Source of the DNA: Coriaria nepalensis
Taxonomy: Eukaryota > Streptophyta > Magnoliopsida > Cucurbitales > Coriariaceae
NCBI GenBank assembly: GCA_027186245.1
Contig: CP114482.1
Span: forward strand, 28,911,209 to 28,975,208
DNA: 64,000 nt
Direction: 5' to 3'
Shown: piece by piece, positions 11,901-27,500 of the stretch
Layout: each line of letters begins with the position of its first letter
How positions within the stretch are numbered: the stretch's first letter is position 1
Program-made: the position numbers and the translations under genes
Notes under the pieces: model-generated
Told to the model about the DNA's origin: nothing
The model's database searches: none
Seen by the model: the letters and a program-made list of their open reading frames with translations, nothing else

Positions 11901-14900
11901 AAATATTATTTTCTTACATAACTTGTAACTAATCTATTGACGACAACAATGCATTATTTTAGCTTTAAAAAGCATATGACTCATTCTTTTCAATCATTAA
12001 ATTGTTTGAACGCACTTCGAACGAATTCTCTTTTTGCATTTAAAACGCGACTTTCATGCATAACTTGCAATTGATCTATTGATGGCAACTATGCAAATTT
12101 TAGCGTTAAAGTCATATTTTTGCGTCTCTTTTAGTCATTAAATCATTCTAAATCACTTCGAACGAAATTCAGCCTTTAAATATGACTTTCATGCGTAACC
12201 CGCAGTTGATCTATTGAAGGCAACAATGCATTTGTTTAGCCTTAAAGTCTTGTCACTGAGTCTCTTCTAGTCATTAAATCATTCTGAATTAATTTGAACG
12301 AATTCTATTTTTGCCCTTCAAATATTATTTTCTTACATAACTTGCAATTAATCTATTGAAGACAACAATGCATTATTTTAGCGTTAAAAAGCATATCACT
12401 CAGTCTTTTCAATCATTAAATTGTTTGAAGGCACTTCGAACCAATTCTCTTTTTGCATTTAGAACGCGACTTTCATGCATAACTTGCAATTGATCTATTG
12501 ATGGCAACTATGCAAATTTTAGCGTTAAAGTCATATTTTTGCGTCTCTTTTAGTCATTAAATCATTCTAAATCACTTCGAACGAAATTCAGCCTTTATAT
12601 ATGACTTTCATGCGTAACCCGCTGTTGATCTATTGAAGGCAACAATGCATTTGTTTAGCCTTAAAGTCTTGTCACTGAGTCTCTTCTAGTCATTAAATCA
12701 TTCTAAATTAATTCGAACGAATTCTATTTTTGCCCTTCAAACATTATTTTCTTACATAACTTGTGATTAATCTATTGAAGACAACAATGCATTATTTTAG
12801 CATTAAAAAGCATATGACTCAGTCTTTTCAATCATTAAATTGTTTGAAGGCACTTCGAACCAATTCTCTTTTTGCATTTAGAACACGACTTTAATGCATA
12901 ACTTGCAATTGATCTATTGATGGCAACTATGCATTTTTTAGCGTTAAAATCATATTTTTGCGTCTCTTTTAGTCAGTAAATCATTCTAAACAACTTCGAA
13001 CGAAATTCAGCCTTTAAATATGACTTTCATGCGTAACCCGCAGTTGATCTATTGGAGGCAACAATGCATTTGTTTAGCCTTAAAGTCTTGTCACTGAGTC
13101 TCTTCTAGTCATTAAATCATTCTAAATTAATTCGAACGAATTCTATTTTTGCCCTTCAAACATTATTTTCTTACATAACTTGTGATTAATCTATTGAAGA
13201 CAACAATGCATTATTTTAGCATTAAAAAGCATATGACTCAGTCTTTTCAATCATTAAATTGTTTGAAGGCACTTCGAACCAATTCTCTTTTTGCATTTAG
13301 AACGCGACTTTAATGCATAACTTGCAATTGATCTATTGATGGCAACTATGCATTTTTTAGCGTTAAAACCATATTTTTGCGTCTCTTTTAGTCAGTAAAT
13401 CATTCTAAATAACTTCGAATGAAATTCAGCCTTTAAATATGACTTTCATGCGTAACCCGCAGTTGATCTATTGGAGGCAACAATGCATTTGTTTATCCTT
13501 AAAGTCTTGTCACTGAGTCTCTTCTAGTCATTAAATCATTCTAAATTAATTCGAACGAATTCTATTTTTGCCCTTCAAACATTATTTTCTTACATAACTT
13601 GTAATTAATCTATTGAAGACAACAATGCATTATTTTAGCATTAAAAAGCATATGACTCAGTCTTTTCAATCATTAAATTGTTTGAAGGCACTTCGAACCA
13701 GTTCTCTTTTTGCATTTAGAACGCGACTTTCATGCATAACTTGCAATTGATCTATTGATGGCAACTATGCATTTTTTAGCATGAAAGTCATATTTTTGCG
13801 TCTCTTTTAGTCAGTAAATCATTCTAAATCACTTGGATCGAAATTCGTCCTTTAAACATGACTTTCGTGCGTAACTTGCAGTTGATCTATTGAAGGCAAC
13901 AATGCATTTGTTTAGCCTTAAAGTCATGTCATTGAGTCTCTTCTAGTCATTAAATCATTCTAAATTAATTCAAATGAATTCTATTTTTGCCCTTCAAATA
14001 TTATTTTCTTACATAACTTGTAATTAATCTATTGAAGACAACAATGCATTATTTTAGCGTTAAAAAGCATATGACTCAGTCTTTTTAATCATTAAATTGT
14101 TTGAAGGCACTTCGAACCAATTCTCTTTTTGCGTTTAGAACGCGACTTTAATGCATAACTTGCAATTGATCTATTGATGGCAACTATGCATTTTTTAGGG
14201 TTAAAGTCATATTTTTGCGTCTCTTTTAGTCAGTAAATCATTCTAAATCACTTGGAACGAAATTCAGCCTTTAAATACGACTTTCATGCGTAACCCGCAG
14301 TTGATCTATTGAAGGCAACAATGCATTTGTTTAGCCTTAAAGTCTTGTCACTGAGTCTCTTCTAGTCATTAAATCATTCTGAATTAATTCGAACGAATTC
14401 TATTTTTGCCCTTCAAATATTATTTTCTTACATAACTTGTAATTAATCTAGTGAAGAAAACAATGCATTATTTTAGCATTAAAAAGCATATCACTCAGTT
14501 TTTTCAATAATTAAATTGTTTGAAGGCACTTCGAACCAATTCTTTTTTTGCAATTAAAACGCGACTTTCGTGCATAACTTGCAATTGATCTATTGATGGC
14601 ACCATGCATTTTTTTGCGTTGCAGTCATATTTTTGCGTCTCTTTTAGTCAGTAAATCATTCTAAATCACTTCGTATGAAATTCGGCATTCGAACATGACT
14701 TTCGTGCGTAACTTGCAGTTGATCTATTATAGGCAAGAATGCATTTGTTTAGCCTAAAAGTCATGTCACTGAGTCTCTTCTAGTCATTAAATCATTCTAA
14801 ATTAATTCGAACGAATTCTATTTTTGCACTTCAAACATTATTTTCTTACATAACTTGTGATTAATCTATTGAAGACAACAATGCATTATTTTAGCATTAA

Positions 14901-15542
14901 AAAGCATATGACTCAGTCTTTTCAATCATTAAATTGTTTGAAGGCACTTCGAACCAATTCTCTTTTTGCATTTAGAACGCGACTTTAATGCATAACTTGC
15001 AATTGATCTATTGATAGCAACTATGCATTTTTTTGCGTTAAAGTCATATTTTTGCGTCTCTTTTAGTCAGTAAATCATTCTAAATAACTTCGAACGAAAT
15101 TCAGCCTTTAAATATGACTTTCATGCGTAACCCGCTGTTGATCTATTGAAGGCAACAATGCATTTGTTTAGCCTTAAAGTCTTGTCACTGAGTCTCTTCT
15201 AGTCATTAAATCATTCTAAATTAATTCGAACGAATTCTATTTTTGCCCTTCAAACATTATTTTCTTACATAACTTGTGATTAATCTATTGAAGACAACAA
15301 TGCATTATTTTAGCATTAAAAAGCATATGACTCAGTCTTTTCAATCATTAAATTGTTTGAAGGCACTCCGAACCAATTCTCTTTTTGCATTTAGAACGCG
15401 ACTTTAATGCATAACTTGCAATTGATCTATTGATGCCAACTATGCATTTTTTAGCGTTAAAATCATATTTTTGCGTCTCGTTTAGTCAGTAAATCATTCT
15501 AAATAACTTCGAACGAAATTCAGCCTTTAAATATGACTTTCA
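2972..15542 (+). repeat. 12,571-bp segmental tandem duplication, copy 1
   Basis: The segment recurs at +12,571 bp, which is 30 units of 419 bp. Left limit: 2971 is G where 15542 is A, with further mismatches upstream, while downstream private variants match (TCATTATATC at 3051 and 15622; GAATTCATTC-type C near 3483 and 16054). I noticed around 20 single-base differences over the length, for example at 3135, 7402 and 15440, so identity is about 99.8% as a reading estimate. The breakpoint can slide over about 25 bp of shared sequence. Confidence 0.9.
8663..8803 (+). repeat. Marker variant of subunit A (A*), first of seven
   Basis: This A subunit carries a distinctive set of changes: GAAGCCAC just before it, TTTGGAACGCG, ACTTTCAATTCATCTATTG and GCGCTAAGGTCATATTTTAG. 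The same set occurs in A subunits starting at 21234, 29614, 34644, 39674, 50154 and 51412. Three subfamilies are visible: 8663/21234 share GTCCATAAATC; 29614/34644/39674 share CTCATTCTTTTC in the C before it; 50154/51412 share AACAGTGC, GCGTCTGTTTT and a downstream AAATTTATCC. Confidence 0.88.
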
Positions 15543-18500
15543 TGCGTAACCCGCAGTTGATCTATTGAAGGCAACAATGCATTTGTTTAGCCTTAAAGTC
15601 TTGTCATTGAGTCTCTTCTAGTCATTATATCATTCTGAATTAATTCGAATAAATTCTATTTTCGCCCTTCAAACATTATTTTCTTACATAACTTGTAATT
15701 AATCTATTGAAGACAACAATGCATTATTTTAGCATTAAAAAGCATATCACTCAGTTTTTTCAATAATTAAATTGTTTGAAGGCACTTCGAACCAATTCTC
15801 TTTTTGCAATTAAAACGCGACTTTCGTGCATAACTTGCAATTGATCTATTGATGGCACCATGCATTTTTTAGCGTTGAAGTCATATTTTTGCGTCTCTTT
15901 TAGTCAGTAAATCATTCTAAATCACTTCGTATGAAATTCGGCATTTAAACATGACTTTCGTGCGTAACTTGCAGTTGATCTATTGAAGGCAACAATGCAT
16001 TTGTTTAGCCTTAAAGTCGTGTCACTGAGTCTCTTCTAGTCATTAAATCATTCTGAATTCATTCGAACAAATTCTCCTTTCGCCCTTCAAACATTATTTT
16101 CTTACATAACTTGTAATTAATCTATTGAAGACAACAATGCATTATTTTAGCATTAAAAAGCATATGACTCAGTCTTTTCAAACATTAAATTGTTTGAAGG
16201 CACTTCGAACCAATTCTCTTTTTGCATTTAGAACGCGACTTTCATGCATAACTTGCAATTGATCTATTGATGGCAACTATGCATTTTTTACCCTTAAAGT
16301 CATATTTTTGCGTCTCTTTTAGTCAGTAAATCATTCTAAATCACTTCGAACGAAATTCAGCCTTTAAACATGACTTTCGTGCATAACCCGCAGTTGATCT
16401 ATTGAAGGCAACAATGCATTTGTTTAGCCTTAAAGTCTTGTCACTGAGTCTCTTCTAGTCATTAAATCATTCTGAATTAATTCGAATCAATTCTATTTTC
16501 GCCCTTCAAACATTATTTTCTTACATAACTTGTAATTAATCTATTGAAGACAACAATGCATTATTTTAGCATTGAAAAGCATATCACTCGGTGTTTTCAA
16601 TAATTAAATTGTTTGGAGGCACTTCGAACCAATTCTCTTTTTGCAATTAAAACGCGATTTTCTTGCATAAGTTGCAATTGATCTATTGATGGCACCATGC
16701 ATTTTTTACCGTTGAAGTCATATTTTTGCGTCTCTTTTAGTCAGTAAATCATTCTAAATCACTTCGTATGAAATTCGGCATTCGAACATGACTTTCGTGC
16801 GTAACTTGCAGTTGATCTTTTATAGGCAAGAATGCATTTGTTTAGCCTTAAAGTCATGTCACTGAGTCTCTTCTAGTCATTAAATAATTCTAAATTAATT
16901 CGAACGAATTCTATTTTTTCCCTTCAAACATTATTTTCTTACGTAACTTGTAATTAATCTATTGAAGACAACAATGCATAATTTTAGCGTTAAAAAGCAT
17001 ATGACTCAGTCTTTTCAATCATTAAATTGTTTGAAGGCACTTCGAACCAATTCTCTTTTTGCATTTAAAACGCGACTTTCATGCATAACTTGTAATTGAT
17101 CTATTGATGGCAACTATGCATTTTTTTAGCCTTAAAGTCATATTTTTGCGTCTGTTTTAGTCAGTAAATCATTCTAAATCACTTCGAACGAAATTCAGCC
17201 TTTAAACATGACTTTCGTGCGTAACCCGCAGTTGATCTATTGAAGGCAACAATGCATTTGTTTAGCCTTAAAGTCTTGTCACTGAGTCTCTTCTAGTCAT
17301 TAAATCATTCTAAATTAATTCGAACGAATTCTATTTTTGCACTTCAAACATTATTTTCTTACGTAACTTGTAATTAATCTATTGAAGACAACAATGCATA
17401 ATTTTAGCATTAAAAAGCATATCACTCAGTCTTTTCAATAATTAAATTGTTTGAAGGCACTTCGAACCAATTCTCTTTTTGCAATTAAAAGGCGACTTTC
17501 GTGCGTAACTTGCAATTGATCTATTGATGGCACCATGCATTTTTTAGCATTGAAGTCATATTTTTGCGTCTCTTTTAGTCAGTAAATCATTCTAAATCAC
17601 TTCGTATGAAATTCGGGATTCGAACATGACTTTCGTGCGTAACTTGCAGTTGATCTATTGAAGGCAACAATGCATTTGTTTAGCCTTAAAGTCTTGTCAC
17701 TGAGTCTCTTCTAGTCATTAAATCATTCTAAATTAATTCAAATGAATTCTATTTTTGCCCTTCAAATATTATTTTCTTACATAACTTGTAATTAATCTAT
17801 TGAAGACAACAATGCATTATTTTAGCTTTAAAAAGCATATGACTCATTCTTTTCAATCGTTAAATTGTTTGAAGGCACTTTGAACCAATTCTCTTTTTGC
17901 ATTTAGAACGCGACTTTAATGCATAACTTGCAATTGATCTATTGATGGCAACTATGCATTTTTTAGCGTTAAAGTCATATTTTTGCGTCTCTTTTAGTCA
18001 GTAAATCATTCTAAATCACTTCGAACGAAATTCAGCCTTTAAATATGACTTTCATGCGTAACCCGCAGTTGATCTATTGAAGGCAACAATGCATTTGTTT
18101 AGCCTTAAAGTCTTGTCACTGAGTCTCTTCTAGTCATTCAATCATTCTAAATTAATTCGAACGAATTCTATTTTTGCCCTTCAAACATTATTTTCTTACA
18201 TAACTTGTAATTAATCTATTGAAGACAACAATGCATTATTTTAGCGTTAAAAAGCATATCTCTCAGTCTTTTCAATCATTAAATTGTTTGAAGGCACTTC
18301 GAACCAATTCTCTTTTTGCATTTAAAACGCGACTTTCATGCATAACTTGCAATCGATCTATTGATGGCAACTATGCATTTTTTAGCGTTAAAGTCATATT
18401 TTTGAGTCTCTTTTAGTCAGTAAATCATTCTAAATCACTTCGAACGAAATTCAGCCTTTAAATATGACTTTCATGCGTAACCCGCAGTTGATCTATTGAA

Positions 18501-21500
18501 GGCAACAATGCATTTGTTTAGCCTTAAAATCTTGTCACTGAGTCTCTTCTTGTCATTAAATCATTCTGAATTAATTTGAACGAATTCTATTTTTGCCCTT
18601 CAAATATTATTTTCTTACATAACTTGTAATTAATCTATTGAAGACAACAATGCATTCTTTTAGCGTTAAAAAGCATATCACTCAGTCTTTTCAATCATTA
18701 AATTGTTTGAAGGCACTTCGAACCAATTCTCTTTTTGCATTTAGAACGCGACTTTCGTGCATAACTTGCAATTGATCTATTAATGGCAACGATGCATTTT
18801 TTAGCGTTGAAGTCATATTTTTGCGTCTCTTTTAGTCAGCAAATCATTCTAAATCACTTGGATCGAAATTCGTCCTTTAAACATGACTTTCGTGGGTAAC
18901 TTGCAGTTGATCTATTGAAGACAACAATGCATTTGTTTAGCCTTAAAGTCATGTCATTGAGTCTCTTCTAGTCATTAAATCATTCTAAATTAATTCGAAC
19001 GAATTCTATTTTTTCCCTTCAAACATTATTTTCTTATGTAACTTGTAATTAATCTATTGAAGACAACAATGCATAATTTTAGCGTTAAAAAGCATATGAC
19101 TCAGTCTTTTCAATCATTAAATTGTTTGAAGACACTTCGAACCAATTCTCTTTTTGCATTTAAAACGCGACTTTCATGCATAACTTGTAATTGATCTATT
19201 GATGGCAACTATGCATTTTTTTAGCCTTAAAGTCATATTTTTGCGTCTGTTTTAGTCAGTAAATCATTCTAAATCACTTCGAACGAAATTCAGCCTTTAA
19301 ACATGACTTTCGTGCGTAACCCGCAGTTGATATATTGAAGGCAACAATGCATTTGTTTAGCCTTAAAGTCTTGTCACTGAGTCTCTTCGAGTCATTAAAT
19401 CATTCTGAATTAATTCGAACGAATTCTATTTTTGCCCTTCAAATATTATTTTCTTACATAACTTGTAATTAATCAATTGATGACAACAATGCATTATTTT
19501 AGCATTAAAAAGCATATGACTCAGTCTTTTCAATCATTAAATTGTTTGAACGCACTTCGAACCAATTCTCCTTTTGAATTTAAAACGCGACTTTCATGCA
19601 TAACTTGCAATTGATCTATTGATGGCAACTATGCATTTTTCTTTCCTTAAAGTCATATTTTTGCGTCTCTTTTAGTCAGTAAATCATTCTAAATCACTTG
19701 GATCGAGATTCAGCCTTTAAATATGACTTTCGTGCGTAACCCGCAGTTGATCTATTGAAGGTAACAATGCATTTGTTTAGCCTTAAAGTCTTGTCACTGA
19801 GTCTCTTCGAGTCATTAAATCATTCTGAATTAATTCGAACGAATTCTATTTTTGCCCTTCAAATATTATTTTCTTACATAACTTGTAATTAATCAATTGA
19901 TGACAACAATGCATTATTTTAGCATTAAAAAGCATATGACTCAGTCTTTTCAATCATTAAATTGTTTGAAGGCACTTCGAACCAATTCTCTTTTTGCATT
20001 TAGAAGGCGACTTTCATGCATAACTTGTAATTGATCTATTGATGGCAACTATGCATTTTTTTAGCCTTAAAGTCATATTTTTGCATATGTTTTAGTCAGT
20101 AAATCATTCTAAATCACTTCGAACGAAATTCAGCCTTTAAACATGACTTTCGTGCGTAACCCGCAGTTGATCTATTGAAGGCAACAATGCTTTTGTTTAG
20201 CCTTAAAGTCTTGTCACTGAGTCTCTTCTAGTCATTAAATCATTATAAATTAATTCAAATGAATTCTATTTTTGCCCTTCAAATATTATTTTCTTACATA
20301 ACTTGTAATTAATCTATTGAAGACAACAATGCATTATTTTAGCGTTAAAAAGCATATGACTCAGTCTTTTCAATCATTAATTTGTTTGAAGGCACTTCGA
20401 ACCAATTCTCTTTTTGCATTTAGAACGCGACTTTAATGCATAACTTGCAATTGATCTATTGATGGCAACTATGCATTTTTTCGCGTTAAAGTCATATTTT
20501 TGCGTCTCGTTTGGTCAGTAAATCATTCTAAATCACTTCGAACGAAATTCGGCCTTTAAACATGACTTTCGTGCGTACCTTGCAGTTGATCTATTGAAGG
20601 CAACAATGCATTTGTTTAGCCTTAAATTCATGTCATTGAGTCTCTTCTAGTCATTAAATCATTCTAAATTAATTCGAACGAATTCTATTTTTGCCCTTCA
20701 AACATTATTTTCTTACGTAACTTGTAATTAATCTATTGAAGACAACAATGCATAATTTTAGCATTAAAAAGCATATCACTCAGTCTTTTCAATCATTAAA
20801 TTGTTTGAACGCACTTCGAACCAATTCTCCTTTTGCATTTAAAACGCGACTTTCATGCATAACTTGCAATTGATCTATTGATGGCAACTATGCATTTTTT
20901 GGCCTTAAAGTCATATTTTTGCGTCTCTTTTAGTCAGTAAATCATTCTAAATCACTTCGAACGAAATTCGGCATTTAAACATGACTTTCGTGCGTAACTT
21001 GCAGTTGATCTATTGAATGCAAGAATGCATTTGTTTAGCCTTAAAGTCTTGTCACTGAGTCTCTTCGAGTCATTAAATCATTCTCAATTAATTCGAATGA
21101 ATTCTATTTTTGCCCTTCAAATATTATTTTCTTACATAACTTGTAATTAATCTATTGAAGAAAACAATGCATTATTTTAGCGTTAAAAAGCTAATGACTC
21201 AGTCTTTTCAATCATTAAATTGTTTGAAGCCACTTCGAACCAATTCTCTTTTTGCATTTGGAACGCGACTTTCATGCATAACTTTCAATTCATCTATTGA
21301 TGGCAACTATGCATTTTTTAGCGCTAAGGTCATATTTTAGCGTCTCTTTTAGTCCATAAATCATTCTAAATCACTTCGATCGAAATTCGTCCTTTAAACA
21401 TGACTTTCGTGCGTAACTTGCAGTTGATCTATTGAAGGCAACAATGCATTTGTTTAGCCTTAAAGTCTTGTCACTGAGTCTCTTCGAGTCATTAAATCAT

Positions 21501-24500
21501 TCTGAATTAATTCGAACGAATTCTATTTTTGCCCTTCAAATATTATTTTCTTACATAACTTGTAATTAATCAATTGATGACAACAATGCATTATTTTAGC
21601 ATTAAAAAGCATATGACTCTGTCTTTTCAATCATTAAATTGTTTGAAGGCACTTCGAACCAATTCTCTTTTTGCATTTAGAACGCGACTTTCATGCATAA
21701 CTTGTAATTGATCTATTGATGGCAACTATGCATTTTCTTAGCCTTAAAGTCATATTTTTGCGTCTCTTTTAGTCAGTAAATCATTCTAAATCACTTCGAA
21801 CGAAATTCGGCCTTTAAACATGACTTTCGTGCGTACCTTGCAGTTGATCTATTGAAGGCAACAATGCATTTGTTTAGCCTTAAATTCATGTCATTGAGTC
21901 TCTTCTAGTCATTAAATCATTCTAAATTAATTCGAACGAATTCTATTTTTGCCCTTCAAACATTATTTTCTTACGTAACTTGTAATTAATCTATTGAAGA
22001 CAACAATGCATAATTTTAGCATTAAAAAGCATATCACTCAGTCTTTTCAATCATTAAATTGTTTGAACGCACTTCGAACCAATTCTCCTTTTGCATTTAA
22101 AACGCGACTTTCATGCATAACTTGCAATTGATCTATTGATGGCAACTATGCATTTTTTAGCCTTAAAGTCATATTTTTGCGTCTCTTTTTGTCAGTAAAT
22201 CATTCTAAATCACTTCGAACGAAATTCGGCCTTTAAACATGACTTTCGTGCGTAACTTGCAGTTGATCTATTGAAGGCAACAATGCATTTGTTTAGCCTT
22301 AAAGTCATGTCACTGAGTCTCTTCTAGTCATTAAATCATTCTAAATTAATTCGAACGAATTTTATTTTTGCCCTTCAAACATTATTTTCTTACATAACTT
22401 GTAATTAATCTATTGAAGACAACAATGCATTATTTTAGCATTAAAAAGCATATGACTCAGTCTTTTCAATCATTAAATTGTTTGAAGGCACTTCGAACCA
22501 ATTCTCTTTTTGCATTTAAAACGCGACTTTCATGCATAACTTGCAATTGATCTATTGATGGCAACTATGCATTTTTTAGCGTTAAAGTCATATTTTTGCG
22601 TCTCTTTTAGTCAGTAAATCATTCTAAATCACTTCGAACGAAATTCAGTCTTTAAATATGACTTTCATGCGTAACCCGCAGTTGATATATTGAAGGCAAG
22701 AATGCATTTGTTTAGCCTTAAAGTCATGTCACTGAGTCTCTTCTAGTCATTAAATCATTCTAAATTAATTCGAACGAATTCTATTTTTGCCCTTCAAATA
22801 TTATTTTCTTACATAACTTGTAATTAATCTATTGAAGACAACAATGCATTATTTTAGCGTTTAAAAGGATATCACTCAGTCTTTTCAATCGTTAAATTGT
22901 TTGAAGGCACTTCGAACCAATTCTCTTTTTGCGTTTAGAACGCGACTTTCATGCATAACTTGCAGTTGATCTATTGAAGGCAAGAATGCATTTTCTTAGC
23001 CTTAAAGTCATATTTTTGCGTCTCTTTTAGTCAATAAATCATTCTAAATCACTTCGAACGAAATTCGGCCTTTAAACATGACTTTCGTGCGTAACTTGCA
23101 GTTGATCTATTGAAGGCAACAATGCATTTGTTTAGCCTTAAAGTCATGTCATTGAGTCTCTTCTAGTCATTAAATCATTCTAAATTAATTCGAACGAATT
23201 CTATTTTTGCCCTTCAAACATTATTTTCTTAAGTAACTTGTAATTAATCTATTGAAGACAACAATGCATTATTTTAGCGTTAAAAAGCATATCACTCTGT
23301 CTTTTCAATCATTAAATTGTTTGAAGGCACTTCGAACCAATTCTCTTTTTGCATTTAGAACGCGACTTTCATGCATAACTTGTAATTGATCTATTGATGG
23401 CAACTATGCATTTTCTTAGCCTTAAAGTCATATTTTTGCGTCTCTTTTAGTCAGTAAATCATTCTAAATCACTTCGAACGAAATTCGGCCTTTAAACATG
23501 ACTTTCGTGCGTAACTTGCAGTTGATCTATTGAAGGCAACAATGCATTTGTTTAGCCTTAAAGTCATGTCATTGAGTCTCTTCTAGTCATTAAATCATTC
23601 TAAATTAATTCGAACGAATTTTATTTTTGCCCTTCAAACATTATTTTCTTACATAACTTGTAATTAATCTATTGAAGACAACAATGCATTATTTTAGCAT
23701 TAAAAAGCATATGACTCAGTATTTTCAATCATTAAATTGTTTGAAGGCACTTCGAACCAATTCTCTTTTTGCATTTAAAACGCGACTTTCATGCATAACT
23801 TGCAATTGATCTATTGATGGCAACTATGCATTTTTTAGCGTTAAAGTCATATTTTTGCGTCTCTTTTAGTCAGTAAATCATGTAAATCACTTCGAACGAA
23901 ATTCAGCCTTTAAATATAACTTTCGTGCGTAACCCGCAGTTGATCTATTGAAGGCAACAATGCATTTGTTTAGCCTTAAAGTCTTGTCACTGAGTCTCTT
24001 CTAGTCATTAAATCATTCTGAATTAATTCGAACGAATTCTATTTTTGCCCTTCAAATATTATTTTCTTACATAACTTGTAATTAATCTATTGAAGAAAAC
24101 AATGCATTATTTTAGCATTAAAAAGCATATCACTCAGTTTTTTCAATAATTAAATTGTTTGGAGGCACTTCGAACCAATTCTTTTTTTGCAATTAAAAAG
24201 CGACTTTCGTGCATAACTTGCAATTGATCTATTGATGGCACCATGCATTTTTTAGCGTTGAAGTCATATTTTTGCGTCTCTTTTAGTCAGTAAATCATTC
24301 TAAATCACTTCGTATGAAATTCGGCATTCGAACATGACTTTCGTGCGTAACTTGCAGTTGATCTATTATAGGCAAGAATGCATTTGTTTAGCCTGAAAGT
24401 CTTGTCACTGAGTCTTTTCTAGTCATTAAATCATTCTAAATTAATTCAAATGAATTCTATTTTTGCCCTTCAAATATTATTTTCTTACATAACTTGTAAC

Positions 24501-27500
24501 TAATCTATTGAAGACAACAATGCATTATTTTAGCTTTAAAAAGCATATGACTCATTCTTTTCAATCATTAAATTGTTTGAACGCACTTCGAACGAATTCT
24601 CTTTTTGCATTTAAAACGCGACTTTCATGCATAACTTGCAATTGATCTATTGATGGCAACTATGCAAATTTTAGCGTTAAAGTCATATTTTTGCGTCTCT
24701 TTTAGTCATTAAATCATTCTAAATCACTTCGAACGAAATTCAGCCTTTAAATATGACTTTCATGCGTAACCCGCAGTTGATCTATTGAAGGCAACAATGC
24801 ATTTGTTTAGCCTTAAAGTCTTGTCACTGAGTCTCTTCTAGTCATTAAATCATTCTGAATTAATTTGAACGAATTCTATTTTTGCCCTTCAAATATTATT
24901 TTCTTACATAACTTGCAATTAATCTATTGAAGACAACAATGCATTATTTTAGCGTTAAAAAGCATATCACTCAGTCTTTTCAATCATTAAATTTTTTGAA
25001 GGCACTTCGAACCAATTCTCTTTTTGCATTTAGAACGCGACTTTCATGCATAACTTGCAATTGATCTATTGATGGCAACTATGCAAATTTTAGCGTTAAA
25101 GTCATATTTTTGCGTCTCTTTTAGTCATTAAATCATTCTAAATCACTTCGAACGAAATTCAGCCTTTATATATGACTTTCATGCGTAACCCGCTGTTGAT
25201 CTATTGAAGGCAACAATGCATTTGTTTAGCCTTAAAGTCTTGTCACTGAGTCTCTTCTAGTCATTAAATCATTCTAAATTAATTCGAACGAATTCTATTT
25301 TTGCCCTTCAAACATTATTTTCTTACATAACTTGTGATTAATCTATTGAAGACAACAATGCATTATTTTAGCATTAAAAAGCATATGACTCAGTCTTTTC
25401 AATCATTAAATTGTTTGAAGGCACTTCGAACCAATTCTCTTTTTGCATTTAGAACGCGACTTTAATGCATAACTTGCAATTGATCTATTGATGGCAACTA
25501 TGCATTTTTTAGCGTTAAAATCATATTTTTGCGTCTCTTTTAGTCAGTAAATCATTCTAAACAACTTCGAACGAAATTCAGCCTTTAAATATGACTTTCA
25601 TGCGTAACCCGCAGTTGATCTATTGGAGGCAACAATGCATTTGTTTAGCCTTAAAGTCTTGTCACTGAGTCTCTTCTAGTCATTAAATCATTCTAAATTA
25701 ATTCGAACGAATTCTATTTTTGCCCTTCAAACATTATTTTCTTACATAACTTGTGATTAATCTATTGAAGACAACAATGCATTATTTTAGCATTAAAAAG
25801 CATATGACTCAGTCTTTTCAATCATTAAATTGTTTGAAGGCACTTCGAACCAATTCTCTTTTTGCATTTAGAACGCGACTTTCATGCATAACTTGCAATT
25901 GATCTATTGATGGCAACTATGCATTTTTTAGCGTTAAAACCATATTTTTGCGTCTCTTTTAGTCAGTAAATCATTCTAAATAACTTCGAATGAAATTCAG
26001 CCTTTAAATATGACTTTCATGCGTAACCCGCAGTTGATCTATTGGAGGCAACAATGCATTTGTTTATCCTTAAAGTCTTGTCACTGAGTCTCTTCTAGTC
26101 ATTAAATCATTCTAAATTAATTCGAACGAATTCTATTTTTGCCCTTCAAACATTATTTTCTTACATAACTTGTAATTAATCTATTGAAGACAACAATGCA
26201 TTATTTTAGCATTAAAAAGCATATGACTCAGTCTTTTCAATCATTAAATTGTTTGAAGGCACTTCGAACCAGTTCTCTTTTTGCATTTAGAACGCGACTT
26301 TCATGCATAACTTGCAATTGATCTATTGATGGCAACTATGCATTTTTTAGCATGAAAGTCATATTTTTGCGTCTCTTTTAGTCAGTAAATCATTCTAAAT
26401 CACTTGGATCGAAATTCGTCCTTTAAACATGACTTTCGTGCGTAACTTGCAGTTGATCTATTGAAGGCAACAATGCATTTGTTTAGCCTTAAAGTCATGT
26501 CATTGAGTCTCTTCTAGTCATTAAATCATTCTAAATTAATTCAAATGAATTCTATTTTTGCCCTTCAAATATTATTTTCTTACATAACTTGTAATTAATC
26601 TATTGAAGACAACAATGCATTATCTTAGCGTTAAAAAGCATATGACTCAGTCTTTTTAATCATTAAATTGTTTGAAGGCACTTCGAACCAATTCTCTTTT
26701 TGCGTTTAGAACGCGACTTTAATGCATAACTTGCAATTGATCTATTGATGGCAACTATGCATTTTTTAGGGTTAAAGTCATATTTTTGCGTCTCTTTTAG
26801 TCAGTAAATCATTCTAAATCACTTGGAACGAAATTCAGCCTTTAAATACGACTTTCATGCGTAACCCGCAGTTGATCTATTGAAGGCAACAATGCATTTG
26901 TTTAGCCTTAAAGTCTTGTCACTGAGTCTCTTCTAGTCATTAAATCATTCTGAATTAATTCGAACGAATTCTATTTTTGCCCTTCAAATATTATTTTCTT
27001 ACATAACTTGTAATTAATCTAGTGAAGAAAACAATGCATTATTTTAGCATTAAAAAGCATATCACTCAGTTTTTTCAATAATTAAATTGTTTGAAGGCAC
27101 TTCGAACCAATTCTTTTTTTGCAATTAAAACGCGACTTTCGTGCATAACTTGCAATTGATCTATTGATGGCACCATGCATTTTTTTGCGTTGCAGTCATA
27201 TTTTTGCGTCTCTTTTAGTCAGTAAATCATTCTAAATCACTTCGTATGAAATTCGGCATTCGAACATGACTTTCGTGCGTAACTTGCAGTTGATCTATTA
27301 TAGGCAAGAATGCATTTGTTTAGCCTAAAAGTCATGTCACTGAGTCTCTTCTAGTCATTAAATCATTCTAAATTAATTCGAACGAATTCTATTTTTGCAC
27401 TTCAAACATTATTTTCTTACATAACTTGTGATTAATCTATTGAAGACAACAATGCATTATTTTAGCATTAAAAAGCATATGACTCAGTCTTTTCAATCAT